NCBI RefSeq assembly: GCF_003123685.1
Contig: NZ_QCYJ01000020.1
Location: 124,001-188,000, forward strand
Origin: Nocardia aurea
GTDB lineage: Bacteria > Actinomycetota > Actinomycetes > Mycobacteriales > Mycobacteriaceae
Length of the DNA: 64,000 nucleotides
Direction: 5' to 3'
Every line of letters starts with the position of its first letter. Position 1 is the stretch's first letter. Positions 8,915 through 17,568 of this stretch are shown here, one piece after another. The translations under genes and the position numbers were made by a program. The notes under the pieces are model-generated. The model searched no databases. It was not told the DNA's origin and was given only the letters and a program-made list of their open reading frames with translations.

Positions 8915-9192
8915 CGGCCTCAGACCTTCTGCTCGGCTCCGGGTCCCGAAGAGGGCGCGGATACTTCATCGCCGCGCGACGCGCACATCACCTTCGACCA
9001 CCCCGAGCGGTCGGCGCGCGCTCGATCGCGGGCGCCTTCGTTCGACAGAGTCTCGTTCAGTTTCTGACTCATGTCAATGAAATGGATGGGCTCGATCAAC
9101 CGACGCAGGCTGTTCAATGCCGTTGAATGACCCGAAAGCCGGGTTTTCAGCTCGAGCAAGGCGGACAGCGACGCGATCAGTTCGCATTCGAC

Positions 9193-9204
9193 TGACTATA
9201 GTCA
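9193..9204. promoter_or_regulatory. perfect 12-bp palindrome, probable TetR-type operator
   Basis: TGACTATAGTCA. The same half-sites, with a different central dinucleotide, form TGACTTAAGTCA at 12760-12771 upstream of a TetR gene. Placed about 280 bp upstream of the MMPL start, it may bring that gene under the same regulator. Confidence 0.5.
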
Positions 9205-9236
9205 TTGCCTCGTTCACCGGACCGACGTCAATAGCG

Positions 9237-9395
9237 CTAGGGCTTCGGCGACTCCGAACGCAGATCCAGCTCCGTTCCGGGATCGATCGCCACCTGTTTG
9301 CTCGGACTCACGCCGAGTGCGGGGACCCGCAGATCGACCTCGTCGGCGGAGACGCGTTCTACGACTGTCGCGCGCGGCTTGCCCACCATCCCCAT
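9237..9395 (-). pseudogene. short coding-like fragment, possibly a decayed secreted-protein gene
   Basis: A 52-residue reading frame (VGKPRATVVERVSADEV near its start, ending LRSESPKP) with strong G/C bias at codon position 3, unlike random frames here. The frame is open upstream to within 60 bp of the hydrolase stop but lacks a start there. The segment DLRVPALGVSPS resembles the first strand of sortase-like beta barrels, but the match is weak. It may be a relic. Confidence 0.25.
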
Positions 9396-9453
9396 CGGAC
9401 CCGATGTCGGGATCGACGTCGATACTTTCGCCGTGGCGTTCCGTCGAGGCGGA

Positions 9454-10392
9454 TCAGCTCAGCGCTGCCGCGACCACTCTCCCGACGGCGGCCTTCGTCA
9501 GATAGTTGACCGCGCTGTGCGGCGCCGACCCGTTGTCGACGAACGGCAGGGTGTGCGGCACGACGCGAGAATCGCGCGCGGGCGGGAAGTACGGCTCGAG
9601 GTCAAGATGTGCCGCGACCAGATCGTCGCGGTCGACCACATTGGTCCACGCGGACACGGCGTCCGGCACTCGCGGTGGTGCGGGGCGGAGTCTGTCGTAG
9701 ACGATACTTCGCAGACCGAGCGGCGATCCCAGCGTCAGGAACGACACCGGCCCGGTGGTGCGATGCAATGCCTCGTAGGCGACCACCGAACCGAGAGAAT
9801 GTCCGATCACCAGGCGGGTGTCGGCGTCGACGTGTTCGAGAACGCGGTCCTGAGCGCACTGTCGCACCGTCTCCTCGGTCAGATAACTCGACACCTGGGA
9901 TACCGCGCGCCACACGAACTTTCCGGCGAGACCCAGACCGAACGGCGCGAACCATCGCAGCCGCGCGAGCGCGTTCAGCGCCGGCCTGAGGGCGGCGGCC
10001 GGACCTTGCGCGCCCTCGCCGGCACCGTCGATATTCAGCAATCGGCGGGTGGCTTCGGCTCGATCACGGGGATCCGCGGCGTATTCGGCCGCCGTGCGCA
10101 GCCATTCGACGCTCAAGCGTTCCGCCAGATCCAGCGCGGCGAGATCCAGCGCGGTGTCATCGAGTGCCCTCCCACCCGATCCTTGCGCGTCGGGGTCGGT
10201 GAATCGGTCACCGTAGTAGGCCATTCTGGTCGTGACGCCGGAGGGTCGGCTGTCGCGCCACAATCGGTCCGCCAGTTCGTGGTGTCCCGCGGTGCGCACT
10301 CCCCCGGCCAGGGCCGGCAGCCATTCGGCCTCCAGGGAATCCGCGGACAACTGCTCCTGCGCGATGCCGTGCACCAGCACAATCGTCGACAA
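9454..10392 (-). CDS. alpha/beta-hydrolase
   Basis: A 312-residue hydrolase. The first strand reads STIVLVHGIAQEQ (oxyanion-hole HG), the nucleophile elbow is GHSLGS near residue 195, an Asp-rich strand VVDRDDLV lies near 255, and a C-terminal His is in GSAPHSAVNYL. The TTG start at 10392 is chosen because GGAG precedes it by 5 nt and it begins directly at the first beta strand; a longer version from 10515 adds low-complexity residues. No lid domain or signal peptide is obvious. Substrate unknown. Confidence 0.75.
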   Translation of the reverse strand: MSTIVLVHGIAQEQLSADSLEAEWLPALAGGVRTAGHHELADRLWRDSRPSGVTTRMAYYGDRFTDPDAQGSGGRALDDTALDLAALDLAERLSVEWLRTAAEYAADPRDRAEATRRLLNIDGAGEGAQGPAAALRPALNALARLRWFAPFGLGLAGKFVWRAVSQVSSYLTEETVRQCAQDRVLEHVDADTRLVIGHSLGSVVAYEALHRTTGPVSFLTLGSPLGLRSIVYDRLRPAPPRVPDAVSAWTNVVDRDDLVAAHLDLEPYFPPARDSRVVPHTLPFVDNGSAPHSAVNYLTKAAVGRVVAAALS

Positions 10393-10552
10393 CGTGACTC
10401 CGATGGGTTCGACCTGTGATTCCCCGCCCGGCCGAACGTGATTCGCCACGCGCCGACCGCGGGTCGATGATAACCGGACGCCGGAATCACCCGTTGCCGC
10501 CGTGCATGCCAACACGACGGCAACGGGCCCGGGAGGTGGCAGCTTCCCGGGG

Positions 10553-11005
10553 TCAGCGGGGCGGAGGTGGTGTCGCGTTCTGCTGAGCCGCCTCCTGGCG
10601 CGCGATGCGTTCCTCGTGGATTCGGATCAGTTCGCGGAATCCGATTCTGTCCCACTTCGGTTTCGGCTGGATCCCCCAATCATCCTGCGCGGTCTTCTGT
10701 CCCGCCGCCTCGGGTGGTCCACCGAACGGTGCGCCGCCGAGTGGGTAGGGATGTTCGCATTCGACGGTGTCGTCGGAGTAGCGGACCTTCATCAGCTCAC
10801 TACATATCTCGGTGAACGACAGTGTCGGCCAGCCGTACCACAGCGCGAGCGCGGGCACGGTGAACGCCCCTTCGATGACCAGGGCGAACAGACAGACGAA
10901 GATGCCGCGTTTGAGCCACTTGTGCATCCCCGCGTACGCCGGGGTCGTGCCGAGCGGTAGTTCCTTGTCATCCGAATTTCGCTCTGTGGGTGCGATTTTA
11001 CTCAT
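10553..11005 (-). CDS. membrane protein, last gene of a four-gene membrane operon
   Basis: 150 residues with one clear transmembrane segment ([20 protein letters not shown], about residues 34-53), possibly a second short one, and a polar C-terminal tail ending in a Pro-rich run. The two cysteines in the loop (EICSELM, VECEHPY) could pair. It lies 28 bp after the 240-residue membrane protein gene and is probably co-transcribed with it. No family recognised. Confidence 0.6.
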   Translation of the reverse strand: MSKIAPTERNSDDKELPLGTTPAYAGMHKWLKRGIFVCLFALVIEGAFTVPALALWYGWPTLSFTEICSELMKVRYSDDTVECEHPYPLGGAPFGGPPEAAGQKTAQDDWGIQPKPKWDRIGFRELIRIHEERIARQEAAQQNATPPPPR

Positions 11006-11033
11006 TGTCTCGATCCTCGGTGGTGTATTCGGT

Positions 11034-11756
11034 TCAGTCGGAGAAGATTTCGCGGTTGACCGTGTGCAGGTACGGAATCGCGAGGAACGGGGTGATGTAG
11101 AAGATGTCGTAGAGCCACCAGCCGATGACCGGCAGGACCACGCCGTCGTAGCGCACGTCGGCGTACATGGTCATGTTGAACGTGTAGCCGATCCAGATGA
11201 CGAGACCGAACCAGCAGGTGACGATCATCCACTGGTGTCCCCACCGCTTCATCTGGAGGAACGCGATGGCCGCGGCGATACGCATCGGGAAGACGGTCAG
11301 CATCAGCGCGACCTCCCAGCCCTTCTCGCCGGGTGCGCCCGCACCACCGATCCACAATTCGTTGTAGTGCCAGAAATAGCCCGCGTCGAAGAAGTTGCCC
11401 CAGGCGGTGATGATGACGCGGTTGATCAGGGTGTGGTTGGCGATCAGGTCCAACGCCCAGCCCAGACTGTTCAGCGCGGCGTCGAGAATGACCAGATACC
11501 CGATCAGCGTGACGATGATCGGTCGCACCGACAGCCCCGACTCCTGGGCTCTGCGTTGCAGCCACACCCCGCGCAGGAAGATCGGCAGACCGACGACGCC
11601 GAGCACCAGCGTGCCCATCAGCAATGTGCCCGCGGTGAGCCACCAATCGGCTTCGCGTTGGGCGCGTTTGCTCTGGTCGTGGTGTTCGTCGTAGGCATCC
11701 GCGCTTTTCGCCGGTGCTGCGGCACCGCGGCGAAGCTGGAAGGTCGAGAGTTTCAC
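11034..11756 (-). CDS. polytopic membrane protein of unknown family
   Basis: 240 residues with about six predicted membrane helices (near residues 38-62, 75-100, 145-168, 175-195, 200-220). Conserved-looking polar positions lie inside or next to helices: Asp-Ala-Gly-Tyr-Phe-Trp-His in the 120s, and Asn-Met-Thr-Met-Tyr-Ala-Asp near 197. This suggests an enzyme or metal-binding membrane protein, but no family could be assigned. It lies 8 bp downstream of a 39-codon membrane peptide gene. Confidence 0.65.
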   Translation of the reverse strand: MKLSTFQLRRGAAAPAKSADAYDEHHDQSKRAQREADWWLTAGTLLMGTLVLGVVGLPIFLRGVWLQRRAQESGLSVRPIIVTLIGYLVILDAALNSLGWALDLIANHTLINRVIITAWGNFFDAGYFWHYNELWIGGAGAPGEKGWEVALMLTVFPMRIAAAIAFLQMKRWGHQWMIVTCWFGLVIWIGYTFNMTMYADVRYDGVVLPVIGWWLYDIFYITPFLAIPYLHTVNREIFSD

Positions 11757-11764
11757 GGTGGCTC

Positions 11765-11884
11765 CTACCAGTCCCGGACCGAGTACATGTGCAGCTGGAT
11801 GAGAAACATCGCCAGCAGAAATCCGTAGGCGAAGATCTGGACGGCGATCAGCGCTCGGCGTCGCCGGCGATCCTGGTCGTTCAT
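11765..11884 (-). CDS. 39-residue single-span membrane peptide
   Basis: A short gene: MNDQDRRRRRALIAVQIFAY begins with an Arg-rich cytoplasmic end followed by one hydrophobic helix and a short tail ending VRDW. GGGAG lies at suitable distance upstream of the ATG. It is only 8 bp from the 240-residue membrane protein gene. Small single-span proteins in such a position are often subunits or stabilisers of the larger membrane protein. Function unknown. Confidence 0.6.
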   Translation of the reverse strand: MNDQDRRRRRALIAVQIFAYGFLLAMFLIQLHMYSVRDW

Positions 11885-11961
11885 GGGCGGTGCTCCCTAC
11901 TTCCGGAGAGGTTGCGCGAGTGCGGTTTTCGGTGGTCCGATTCGCCGGTGCGGCGACGGCA

Positions 11962-12060
11962 TCAGAAGGTCCCGATATTGCGCATCACCCAGTACCAGAA
12001 TCCGATGACCGCGCCCATGGATCCCCAGGCGATGACCAGACGCACGATGTCCTGCCACAT
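11962..12060 (-). CDS. 32-residue single-span membrane peptide
   Basis: MWQDIVRLVIAWGSMGAVIG opens a 32-residue hydrophobic peptide ending MRNIGTF. A strong GGAGG ribosome-binding site lies 7 nt before the ATG, which supports a real gene despite its size. It is the first of four consecutive minus-strand membrane-protein genes downstream of the TetR gene. Confidence 0.6.
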   Translation of the reverse strand: MWQDIVRLVIAWGSMGAVIGFWYWVMRNIGTF

Positions 12061-12126
12061 GATTCGACCTCCGTTGTGATCGTGTCCCCGACTGCCGAGT
12101 CGAGTCGAAGTTCGGTGCCGGCACGG

Positions 12127-12735
12127 TCATCGGATCTCCATGCCGCGCAGCGTGAGCGCCACGTAGTTGTCGAGCATCGCCGCGCGCGTGGACCTGGATG
12201 CGCCGCTGGTCGTCAGCAGCGCGTAGAGGCCGAGCAGGAAGAACACCGCGGCGTGGAACGGGTTCAGCCCCGCATACGCTTCGCCCTCGTCGCGAGCGCG
12301 GGCGAACTCTTCGACCACCAGGACGATCACCGGGTGGTCGGTCCACTCGTCGTCCTCGGGACGATTCGGCAAAAAGTGCAGCCCGAGAAGATCTTTGAAC
12401 AGGACGGAACCCACCCGCCGCTCGACCGTCAACACCGAGCGGACCACCTCGTCCAGGGCCGCCGCCAGATCGTGCGGTTCGGCGAGCCGGTGCGCCAACC
12501 GCTTGGCGATCCGCACCTCTTCCCGCCGTTCCAATTCGAGGAGCACGTGCTCTTTGCGGGGGAAATGGAAGTAGAACGTCGCGCGGGCGACACCGGCGTC
12601 CGCCACGATGGCGCCGACGTCGGCCGCTGCCGCGCCGCTTCGACGGAATTCCGCGAGGGCGGCGTCCAGCACACGCCGTCGCGTCCGGAGGCGCTGGGCT
12701 TCACGCCCATCCGGTGTGGTCCTCGCCTCGGTCAT
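12127..12735 (-). CDS. TetR-family repressor
   Basis: 202 residues. The N-terminal HTH (about residues 14-60) reads RRRVLDAALAEF ... ADAGVARATFYFHFPRKEHV, with the usual TetR recognition-helix YFHF. The C-terminal ligand domain is helical. It is clearly paralogous to the TetR protein encoded divergently at 13032 (shared FPxKEHVLxELERREE and FFLLGLYALL stretches). The four downstream membrane genes and the upstream palindrome at 12760 are likely targets. Confidence 0.88.
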   Translation of the reverse strand: MTEARTTPDGREAQRLRTRRRVLDAALAEFRRSGAAAADVGAIVADAGVARATFYFHFPRKEHVLLELERREEVRIAKRLAHRLAEPHDLAAALDEVVRSVLTVERRVGSVLFKDLLGLHFLPNRPEDDEWTDHPVIVLVVEEFARARDEGEAYAGLNPFHAAVFFLLGLYALLTTSGASRSTRAAMLDNYVALTLRGMEIR

Positions 12736-12759
12736 GGAGATGTTGGTACGCGATGATAC

Positions 12760-12771
12760 TGACTTAAGTCA
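12760..12771. promoter_or_regulatory. perfect 12-bp palindrome, probable TetR operator
   Basis: TGACTTAAGTCA, 25 bp before the start of the leftward TetR gene and therefore over its promoter. It shares TGACT/AGTCA half-sites with 9193-9204. Further TGAC/GTCA half-sites follow in the AT-rich DNA up to about 12860, so several repressor dimers may bind. Confidence 0.6.
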
Positions 12772-13031
12772 ATGTTTTATTTCAGTGACTTGTATCAGCC
12801 AACTCTCTGAAAAAGTATCTCTAGCTGGCACTAGTATGATGTCAAGCTGACTGGAATCATGATATTGCACGGGACACGCCCCCAGACTTCGATGAATGAA
12901 CTACACCGTGCGGATCCGACGACACTCCGCACACCGAGCCGACCCGCGATCGCCCGGTGCACCATCCACCTCGCCGCATCCGACTTGGTACTTTGACCAC
13001 CAGGAGTTGATGGAGCGGCCCGAAAGGAATC

Positions 13032-13646
13032 ATGCCGACGGAGGGCAAGGTCCCGGCGCGGGAGCTGAAGCGTCGCCAGACTCGCGAGCGCCTGCTCGGC
13101 GCGGCCATCAGCGAGTTCAGGCGCAAGGGCATGGTCGCGGCCGAAGTCGGGGAAATCGTGTCGGCGGCCGGAGTCGCGCACGGCACGTTCTTCTTCCACT
13201 TCCCGACCAAGGAACACGTGCTGATCGAACTCGAGCGGCGCGAGGAAGAGCGCATGGCCGAGGAACTCACCCGGTTCTTCAAGAAATCGCCCGACCTGCC
13301 GTCGGCGCTCACCGAAATCGTCCGCGTGCTACTGGCCCTCGAACATCGCCTCGGCACCACCCTGTTCAAAGACTTTCTCGCACTGCACTTCTCCACCACG
13401 CGACCACCCCAGGAGGAGTGGCGCCAGCACCCGGTGATCGTCGCCGTGGTCGAGGAACTGGAGCGAGCCCGTGACCGCGGGGACATTCCGGCGGGCACCG
13501 ACGTGTTCTACAACGCGGTGTTCTTCCTACTGGGTTTGTACGCCCTGCTGATCACCATCCCCGATATCGCGTCGGTGCGGGAGCCGGTCATCGAGAAATA
13601 CGTGACCACCGCGTTGCACGGCATGCTCGGGCCGAGTGGATCCTGA
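13032..13646 (+). CDS. TetR-family repressor (paralogue of the 12127 gene)
   Basis: 204 residues. The HTH spans about residues 10-56: RERLLGAAISEF ... SAAGVAHGTFFFHFPTKEHV. The C-terminal half matches the divergent TetR protein closely, including LFKDFLALHF and VFFLLGLYALL, so the two arose by duplication. It lies 296 bp from its paralogue, with palindromes between. Mutual regulation through related operators is likely. No target operon lies directly downstream except a secreted protein. Confidence 0.88.
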   Translation: MPTEGKVPARELKRRQTRERLLGAAISEFRRKGMVAAEVGEIVSAAGVAHGTFFFHFPTKEHVLIELERREEERMAEELTRFFKKSPDLPSALTEIVRVLLALEHRLGTTLFKDFLALHFSTTRPPQEEWRQHPVIVAVVEELERARDRGDIPAGTDVFYNAVFFLLGLYALLITIPDIASVREPVIEKYVTTALHGMLGPSGS

Positions 13647-13778
13647 CGCGAGGGCCGTTTCCCCGACCGTCGGTGGTCGTCCGATCCACCGTGCATCGAT
13701 TTCCGAAACCGTGAACCTCATGCCGCGAGTCCGCGTAGTGTCCGGACCTCACGACGATCCGGACCGGAGGCGAAGGCG

Positions 13779-14264
13779 ATGGCGACAGCAGTTCGACGAC
13801 GGAAATTCCGGGCACCGACCACCGGCATCGCAGCCCTCGCGGCACTATCGGCCCTGTTCATGGCCCCCGTGACCGCCGCCGCGTCCCCCGGCGCCTGGAC
13901 CGCCGCGCGGTCACCCGCCGCGGCACCACCCGGCCCCGAGGTGAACCTGAACGACTACTGCCCGGACCGGGGCGCCGACGCCCACCTCGCCGACGGCCGC
14001 ACCGTGTATTGCACGCCGGTCCAGGGCACCGACGCCCTGGTCTGGTCCTACAGCCGGGGTCCGCTCACTCGCGATCCCAACACCCGCGGCTACACCTGTG
14101 ACGACGGCCGATGCCGTTTCCCCGACGGCAGCGACGTCCCCGGATACCAGCGCTGCGGAATTCTGTGCGGCGAACCTCCCACCAGCGGCGATGTCCAGAG
14201 CGGCTTGGCCGACTGCTTCGAGGCGGGCACACCGTTCGAGGAATGCGAGCGCCGGATTCGATAG
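13779..14264 (+). CDS. secreted Cys-rich protein
   Basis: 161 residues with a Sec signal peptide: basic RRRKFR, a hydrophobic core (GIAALAALSALFMAPVTA) and an AAA-S cleavage region near residue 35. The mature part has six to eight cysteines (YCPD, VYCT, YTCDDGRCRF, RCGILCGEP, DCFE, ECER) that probably form disulphides outside the cell. A GGAGG-like site precedes the ATG. No family recognised; similar exported proteins are common in Nocardia-type genomes. Confidence 0.7.
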   Translation: MATAVRRRKFRAPTTGIAALAALSALFMAPVTAAASPGAWTAARSPAAAPPGPEVNLNDYCPDRGADAHLADGRTVYCTPVQGTDALVWSYSRGPLTRDPNTRGYTCDDGRCRFPDGSDVPGYQRCGILCGEPPTSGDVQSGLADCFEAGTPFEECERRIR

Positions 14265-14365
14265 GGCGCGGCCCCACATCGGACTTCGCTCGCGACACCG
14301 GGTCAGATCGGTGGTCGCCGGGATCGCGGTGACGCACGAAGCGCGCCGCCGCGACCCCGTCGGCG

Positions 14366-14575
14366 TCACACCAGCGTCAGCGCGAAGGCCGCCAGCCCGA
14401 CCAGGACCGCGCCGGTGAGCACCTGCACGCGGCAGTCGATGACGCACATCAGGGACAGGAAACCCGGCATCGACCCGCCGTGGCGCGTATGCACGATCGC
14501 CAGCGCGCTCGACAGGCAGCGCCCGAGCGACACCGCAGCGGTGATCCATGACGCGGTGATGGGGGTTTCGGTCAC
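14366..14575 (-). CDS. small membrane protein
   Basis: 69 residues from a GTG start. A hydrophobic C-terminal helix (VLTGAVLVGLAAFALTLV) and a weaker N-terminal one frame a central CVIDCR. It is convergent with the secreted-protein gene and is the last host gene before the prophage junction. Coding status is moderate. Confidence 0.45.
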   Translation of the reverse strand: MTETPITASWITAAVSLGRCLSSALAIVHTRHGGSMPGFLSLMCVIDCRVQVLTGAVLVGLAAFALTLV

Positions 14576-14654
14576 AGCACGGCTAGGGCGACAGCGAGGG
14601 ATCGATGCCGACTTCGGGAGACTTTCTGGCGCTTTCCAGGCCTCAATACGAAAT

Positions 14655-14695
14655 CGACCCCTGACCGGTCATGCTGATGCGCTGGTCAGGGGTCG
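14655..14695 (-). terminator. tRNA-Asn terminator (host)
   Basis: CGACCCCTGACC (14655-14666) pairs with GGTCAGGGGTCG (14684-14695), a 12-bp stem. It lies 5 bp beyond the 3' end of the tRNA-Asn remnant on the minus strand, so it is the original terminator of that tRNA gene left at the host side of the junction. Confidence 0.65.
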
Positions 14696-14700
14696 TTTAC

Positions 14701-14746
14701 TGCTCCCCCATCTGGACTCGAACCAGAAACCTGCCGATTAACAGTC
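14701..14746 (-). other. attL core: 3' half of tRNA-Asn
   Basis: Read on the minus strand, 14746 to 14701 gives the anticodon loop CTGTTAATC (anticodon GTT), the 3' anticodon stem, the T-arm with GGTTCGAGTCC and the acceptor TGGGGGA followed by G73. DNA beyond 14746 does not form the 5' half of a tRNA. This is the usual result of phage integration in a tRNA gene: one end keeps only the 3' part and the intact tRNA is rebuilt at the other end (expected beyond base 64000). Confidence 0.85.
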
Positions 14747-14763
14747 ACGCGTAAGCCCCCTAA

Positions 14764-14888
14764 TACCAACATACCAATACGATCTGCGCGACGAAATATG
14801 CAGGTCAAACCCACCGTCTCATGAGGTATGATGGTATGACTCACCATGAGTTGTTGGTACTAATCTCAGGACCAACAGATGTTGGTAC
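14764..14888. repeat. integrase arm-type repeats
   Basis: TACCAAC at 14764, GTTGGTA at 14853, ACCAAC at 14871 and GTTGGTA at 14881 are copies of one 6-7 bp element in both orientations; the last two form ACCAACAGATGTTGGT. ACTCACCATGAGT, a 5-3-5 palindrome, lies between. The cluster sits between the att core and the integrase gene, where arm-binding and excisionase sites are expected. Confidence 0.6.
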
Positions 14889-14945
14889 CTACATTTTATG
14901 GCGTCGGACGACCACGGCAGGGCGCCAGGAACAGGGTTAGAACCG

Positions 14946-16283
14946 ATGGGAAAATCCACCAAGACCAAGCGCGCCGACAATGGAACGGCGACCTGCAAAT
15001 GGGATGCGAAGAAACAGCTCTACCGCGCGTCTCAGGCCAACCCACATCCCACCGGCAAGCCCCGGCGGCTCGAAGCAACGAGCACGATCCGCGACGACGC
15101 ACTGGAGAAGCTGCGCCGCAAAGTCGCTCGCGCGGAGAAGGGTCTGACCCCAACCCTTCCCAGGGGCACCGTCGGCGAATACCTCGAAACCTGGCTCGCC
15201 TACATCCAGTCCCGACGCGCGCCGAAGACCTACCGCAACTACAGCGGCGAAATGCGCCTCCACGTCATCCCCCGCATCGGCGACAAGCAACTGCGCTCGC
15301 TGAATGTCACCGACATCAACGACCTCTACGACGACATCATGATCGCCATCGCGCGCAGCGGAAACGGCACAGGCATCGCGACCACGCGCTCCATTCACCG
15401 CACACTCAACTCGGCATTCAATACCGCCGTCGCTCGTGAACTGATCGACCGCAACCCCGCCAAGTTGGCCGAGCAGCCGAAGGCACCCAGGCAGACTCGC
15501 CGCTCCCTCAGCGCCGACCAGGCCATGACACTGCTACGCACCGGCTACCGCGAAAACCATCCATTCGCCACACCACTGGCCATCATGCTGTTCACCGGTG
15601 TTCGTCTCGGCGAAGCCATCGGACTCACCTGGCCAATGGTCAACCCGTCGACCAAACTCGACGGTACCGGCGGCACCGTGGAAGTCATCTGGCAACTGCA
15701 AACCCACGCCCGTGACCACGGCTGTGGAACGCAACGCGACGACGGTTCATGGCGCTGCGGCAAAAAGCGCGGCAACATGTGCTCCAACCCCGTGGACACG
15801 ATGCGCCCCGACTACGAGAACATCCACATCGACAGAAGCCTGTATCTCACCCGCCCCAAGTCGGCAGCCTCGATTCGACTGCTGCCCATGACACCTCAGC
15901 TCAACGCATTCATCACATGGCAGGCCGCCAAGACGTTCAACCTCACCGACAACCAGCACCAGTTCGTCACCCTCGATCCGCGCTTCACCGAGTCGCGCCC
16001 GATCCCACCGAAGTACGCCTGGACGCTTTTCAAAGACCTGATCAAGATGGCAGGTCTGCCCGAGGACATCATCGCCCACGAGATGCGGCACACCACCGTC
16101 ACGCTGCTGACCGAAGCCGGTGTCGAAGCCGCGGTGATCCAGAAGATCTGTGGCCACACCAACGCCGCGACCACCGGCATCTACACCCACGTCAATCAAG
16201 CATTGGCAGCCGGCGCGCTCGGCCAACTCGACAAACTCATGAACCTCGGTCTTCCCGGGCCGAATCCGGCACTCGTCGCCTGA
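14946..16283 (+). CDS. int: tyrosine-recombinase integrase
   Basis: 445 residues from ATG 14946 (an ATG 16 codons upstream lies in the arm-site region). It has an N-terminal arm-binding AP2-like segment, a SAM-like core-binding domain (about residues 60-160, YLETWLAYIQSR) and a catalytic domain. Catalytic residues visible are Arg in TGVRLGEAIGLTW, His-Arg in HEMRHTTVTLL, His in GHTNAATT and the nucleophile Tyr in GIYTHV. A Cys-rich insert (GCGTQRDDG ... CGKKRGNMC) lies between the first Arg and the HxxR box. It catalyses insertion at the tRNA-Asn core next door. Confidence 0.95.
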   Translation: MGKSTKTKRADNGTATCKWDAKKQLYRASQANPHPTGKPRRLEATSTIRDDALEKLRRKVARAEKGLTPTLPRGTVGEYLETWLAYIQSRRAPKTYRNYSGEMRLHVIPRIGDKQLRSLNVTDINDLYDDIMIAIARSGNGTGIATTRSIHRTLNSAFNTAVARELIDRNPAKLAEQPKAPRQTRRSLSADQAMTLLRTGYRENHPFATPLAIMLFTGVRLGEAIGLTWPMVNPSTKLDGTGGTVEVIWQLQTHARDHGCGTQRDDGSWRCGKKRGNMCSNPVDTMRPDYENIHIDRSLYLTRPKSAASIRLLPMTPQLNAFITWQAAKTFNLTDNQHQFVTLDPRFTESRPIPPKYAWTLFKDLIKMAGLPEDIIAHEMRHTTVTLLTEAGVEAAVIQKICGHTNAATTGIYTHVNQALAAGALGQLDKLMNLGLPGPNPALVA

Positions 16284-16290
16284 CGACCGA

Positions 16291-16325
16291 AGCCCCCGTA
16301 GGCCCGGCAACGACCTACGGGGGCT
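16291..16325 (+). terminator. integrase terminator
   Basis: AGCCCCCGTAGG (16291-16302) pairs perfectly with CCTACGGGGGCT (16314-16325), a 12-bp stem 8 bp after the integrase stop. No gene is seen in the remaining bases up to 16597. Confidence 0.8.
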
Positions 16326-16596
16326 CGTAGCCAGGAAGGAACCCTGGTGCGCGACATCTGATCTGGGAATTGACGGTGCAGCGGTCCGTGGCCGTTAACA
16401 AAGCACCTCACCGACGGGGCATCGTTTGGTTGCGAAACCCCTGCCTCCTCACGGCCCGATTGTCTGACTTCGCACGGCCGAGCCAAGGGAAAAACGCCCT
16501 TGACACGACCTCACTCAGTTTCAGGATGGCCAGCAGGAAGCAGGGGAAGGGAAGTCACCCGGACATACCGAACCAACCGATGGACCGCCGACATCG

Positions 16597-16929
16597 TCAG
16601 AGCCGACGGACCACCATCAGGTCGTCGGCGTAATTGAACTCTATGGAACCTTCTATCGGGGTGCCATCGGTTCGATGGATATTCCCTCCGAAGGCATGCG
16701 CGGTCAGGAACTCGTCCGGATCACCCGGCATCGTTCCCTCGCGATGTTCAGGTAGCAACGATCGCGTGGTCTTCACGGTCATCCAGAGGTCGTGCGAGTC
16801 ATGTGACCTGATCACATCGCCAACTTCGATGCTTGCTACAGGTACCGATTCGGTTTGCACCGCAACACTGTACGTCCAAGATTCCCGAAGCACCCGAACA
16901 TCAGACGCAACCGACCGATCCGTGGCCAC
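16597..16929 (-). CDS. hypothetical protein
   Basis: 110 residues from a GTG start, of unknown family. The middle is acidic and His-rich (VIRSHDSHDLWMTV). It is divergent from the lipoprotein gene, with only 17 bp between the two starts, so the promoters overlap. It lies between the integrase and the defence cargo, a place where lysogeny-expressed genes are common. The start could be later. Confidence 0.45.
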   Translation of the reverse strand: MATDRSVASDVRVLRESWTYSVAVQTESVPVASIEVGDVIRSHDSHDLWMTVKTTRSLLPEHREGTMPGDPDEFLTAHAFGGNIHRTDGTPIEGSIEFNYADDLMVVRRL

Positions 16930-16946
16930 GCAAGTGCACTCATGGG

Positions 16947-17429
16947 ATGATCTTGAACATGCCTATGCTTTCGCGCCACCTCCGCTCTCAGGTGAACAGA
17001 CAGGCGATTCAGTGCGCGTTCCTCACCCTTGCGGTTGGGATCTTGGCCGTCGCGTGCGGGAGCTCAAGCACAGAATCCGACACCAGCACCGACCAGGCCT
17101 TACCAGCCCACTTGTCTCCTACTGCAACGACTTTGCCCAAGACCATCTCGAGCGTCCCCCGCGAGCCCGCGTATCCAGCCAAGTTCGCGAAGGAATTTAG
17201 TTCGACGCAATGGGCGACCATCTCATCGATCAAGTACGGAACGTATGTGTGCAACAGCTTCGATGCTGGATACTTGCCTACCGCAATCATCGATGCCGTC
17301 TACCGGAGCCTGCATGCGCAGGAACAACCCCCCTCGCGGTTTCGGGAATGGACACGCGCCGATGCCGAATACATCGTCTACGCGTCAGGGGACAACTTCT
17401 GCCCCGAGTACTCGGATGCACACGAGTAG
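16947..17429 (+). CDS. lipoprotein
   Basis: 160 residues from ATG 16947. A signal peptide with hydrophobic core (AFLTLAVGILAV) ends in lipobox LAVAC-GSSS, so the mature protein would be lipid-anchored. The mature part has two further cysteines (TYVCNSF, DNFCPEY) in a pattern resembling small DUF732-type mycobacterial exported proteins. As a surface lipoprotein in a prophage it may be a lysogenic-conversion or superinfection-exclusion factor; this is inferred from position only. Confidence 0.65.
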   Translation: MILNMPMLSRHLRSQVNRQAIQCAFLTLAVGILAVACGSSSTESDTSTDQALPAHLSPTATTLPKTISSVPREPAYPAKFAKEFSSTQWATISSIKYGTYVCNSFDAGYLPTAIIDAVYRSLHAQEQPPSRFREWTRADAEYIVYASGDNFCPEYSDAHE

Positions 17430-17568
17430 CTGGCGTGCCGATGGATTGCGGTTCGCGCCATGGACGTGCAACGTCCGGGGCAACACCACACCGAGCTGAC
17501 CTGCGCGGATGAATTGCTGAACAAAATCCGTCGAGGGACAGCCGTATGACGATGAAGCCACCGCGTCG

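Larger units (their letters stand above)
8915..9453. other. long intergenic stretch with palindrome and a short coding-like fragment
   Basis: Between the MMPL gene and the hydrolase gene, both leftward. It holds the palindrome at 9193-9204 and a short minus-strand reading frame at 9237-9395 with host-like third-position GC. A TTG-started frame just upstream of the MMPL gene (minus, 8920-9159) has no good ribosome-binding site and is not called. Confidence 0.5.

Noticed and set aside
17378..17568. C-terminal extension of the transposase frame
   Set aside because: No similarity to IS5 transposases after about 17569; it is random reading beyond the break.
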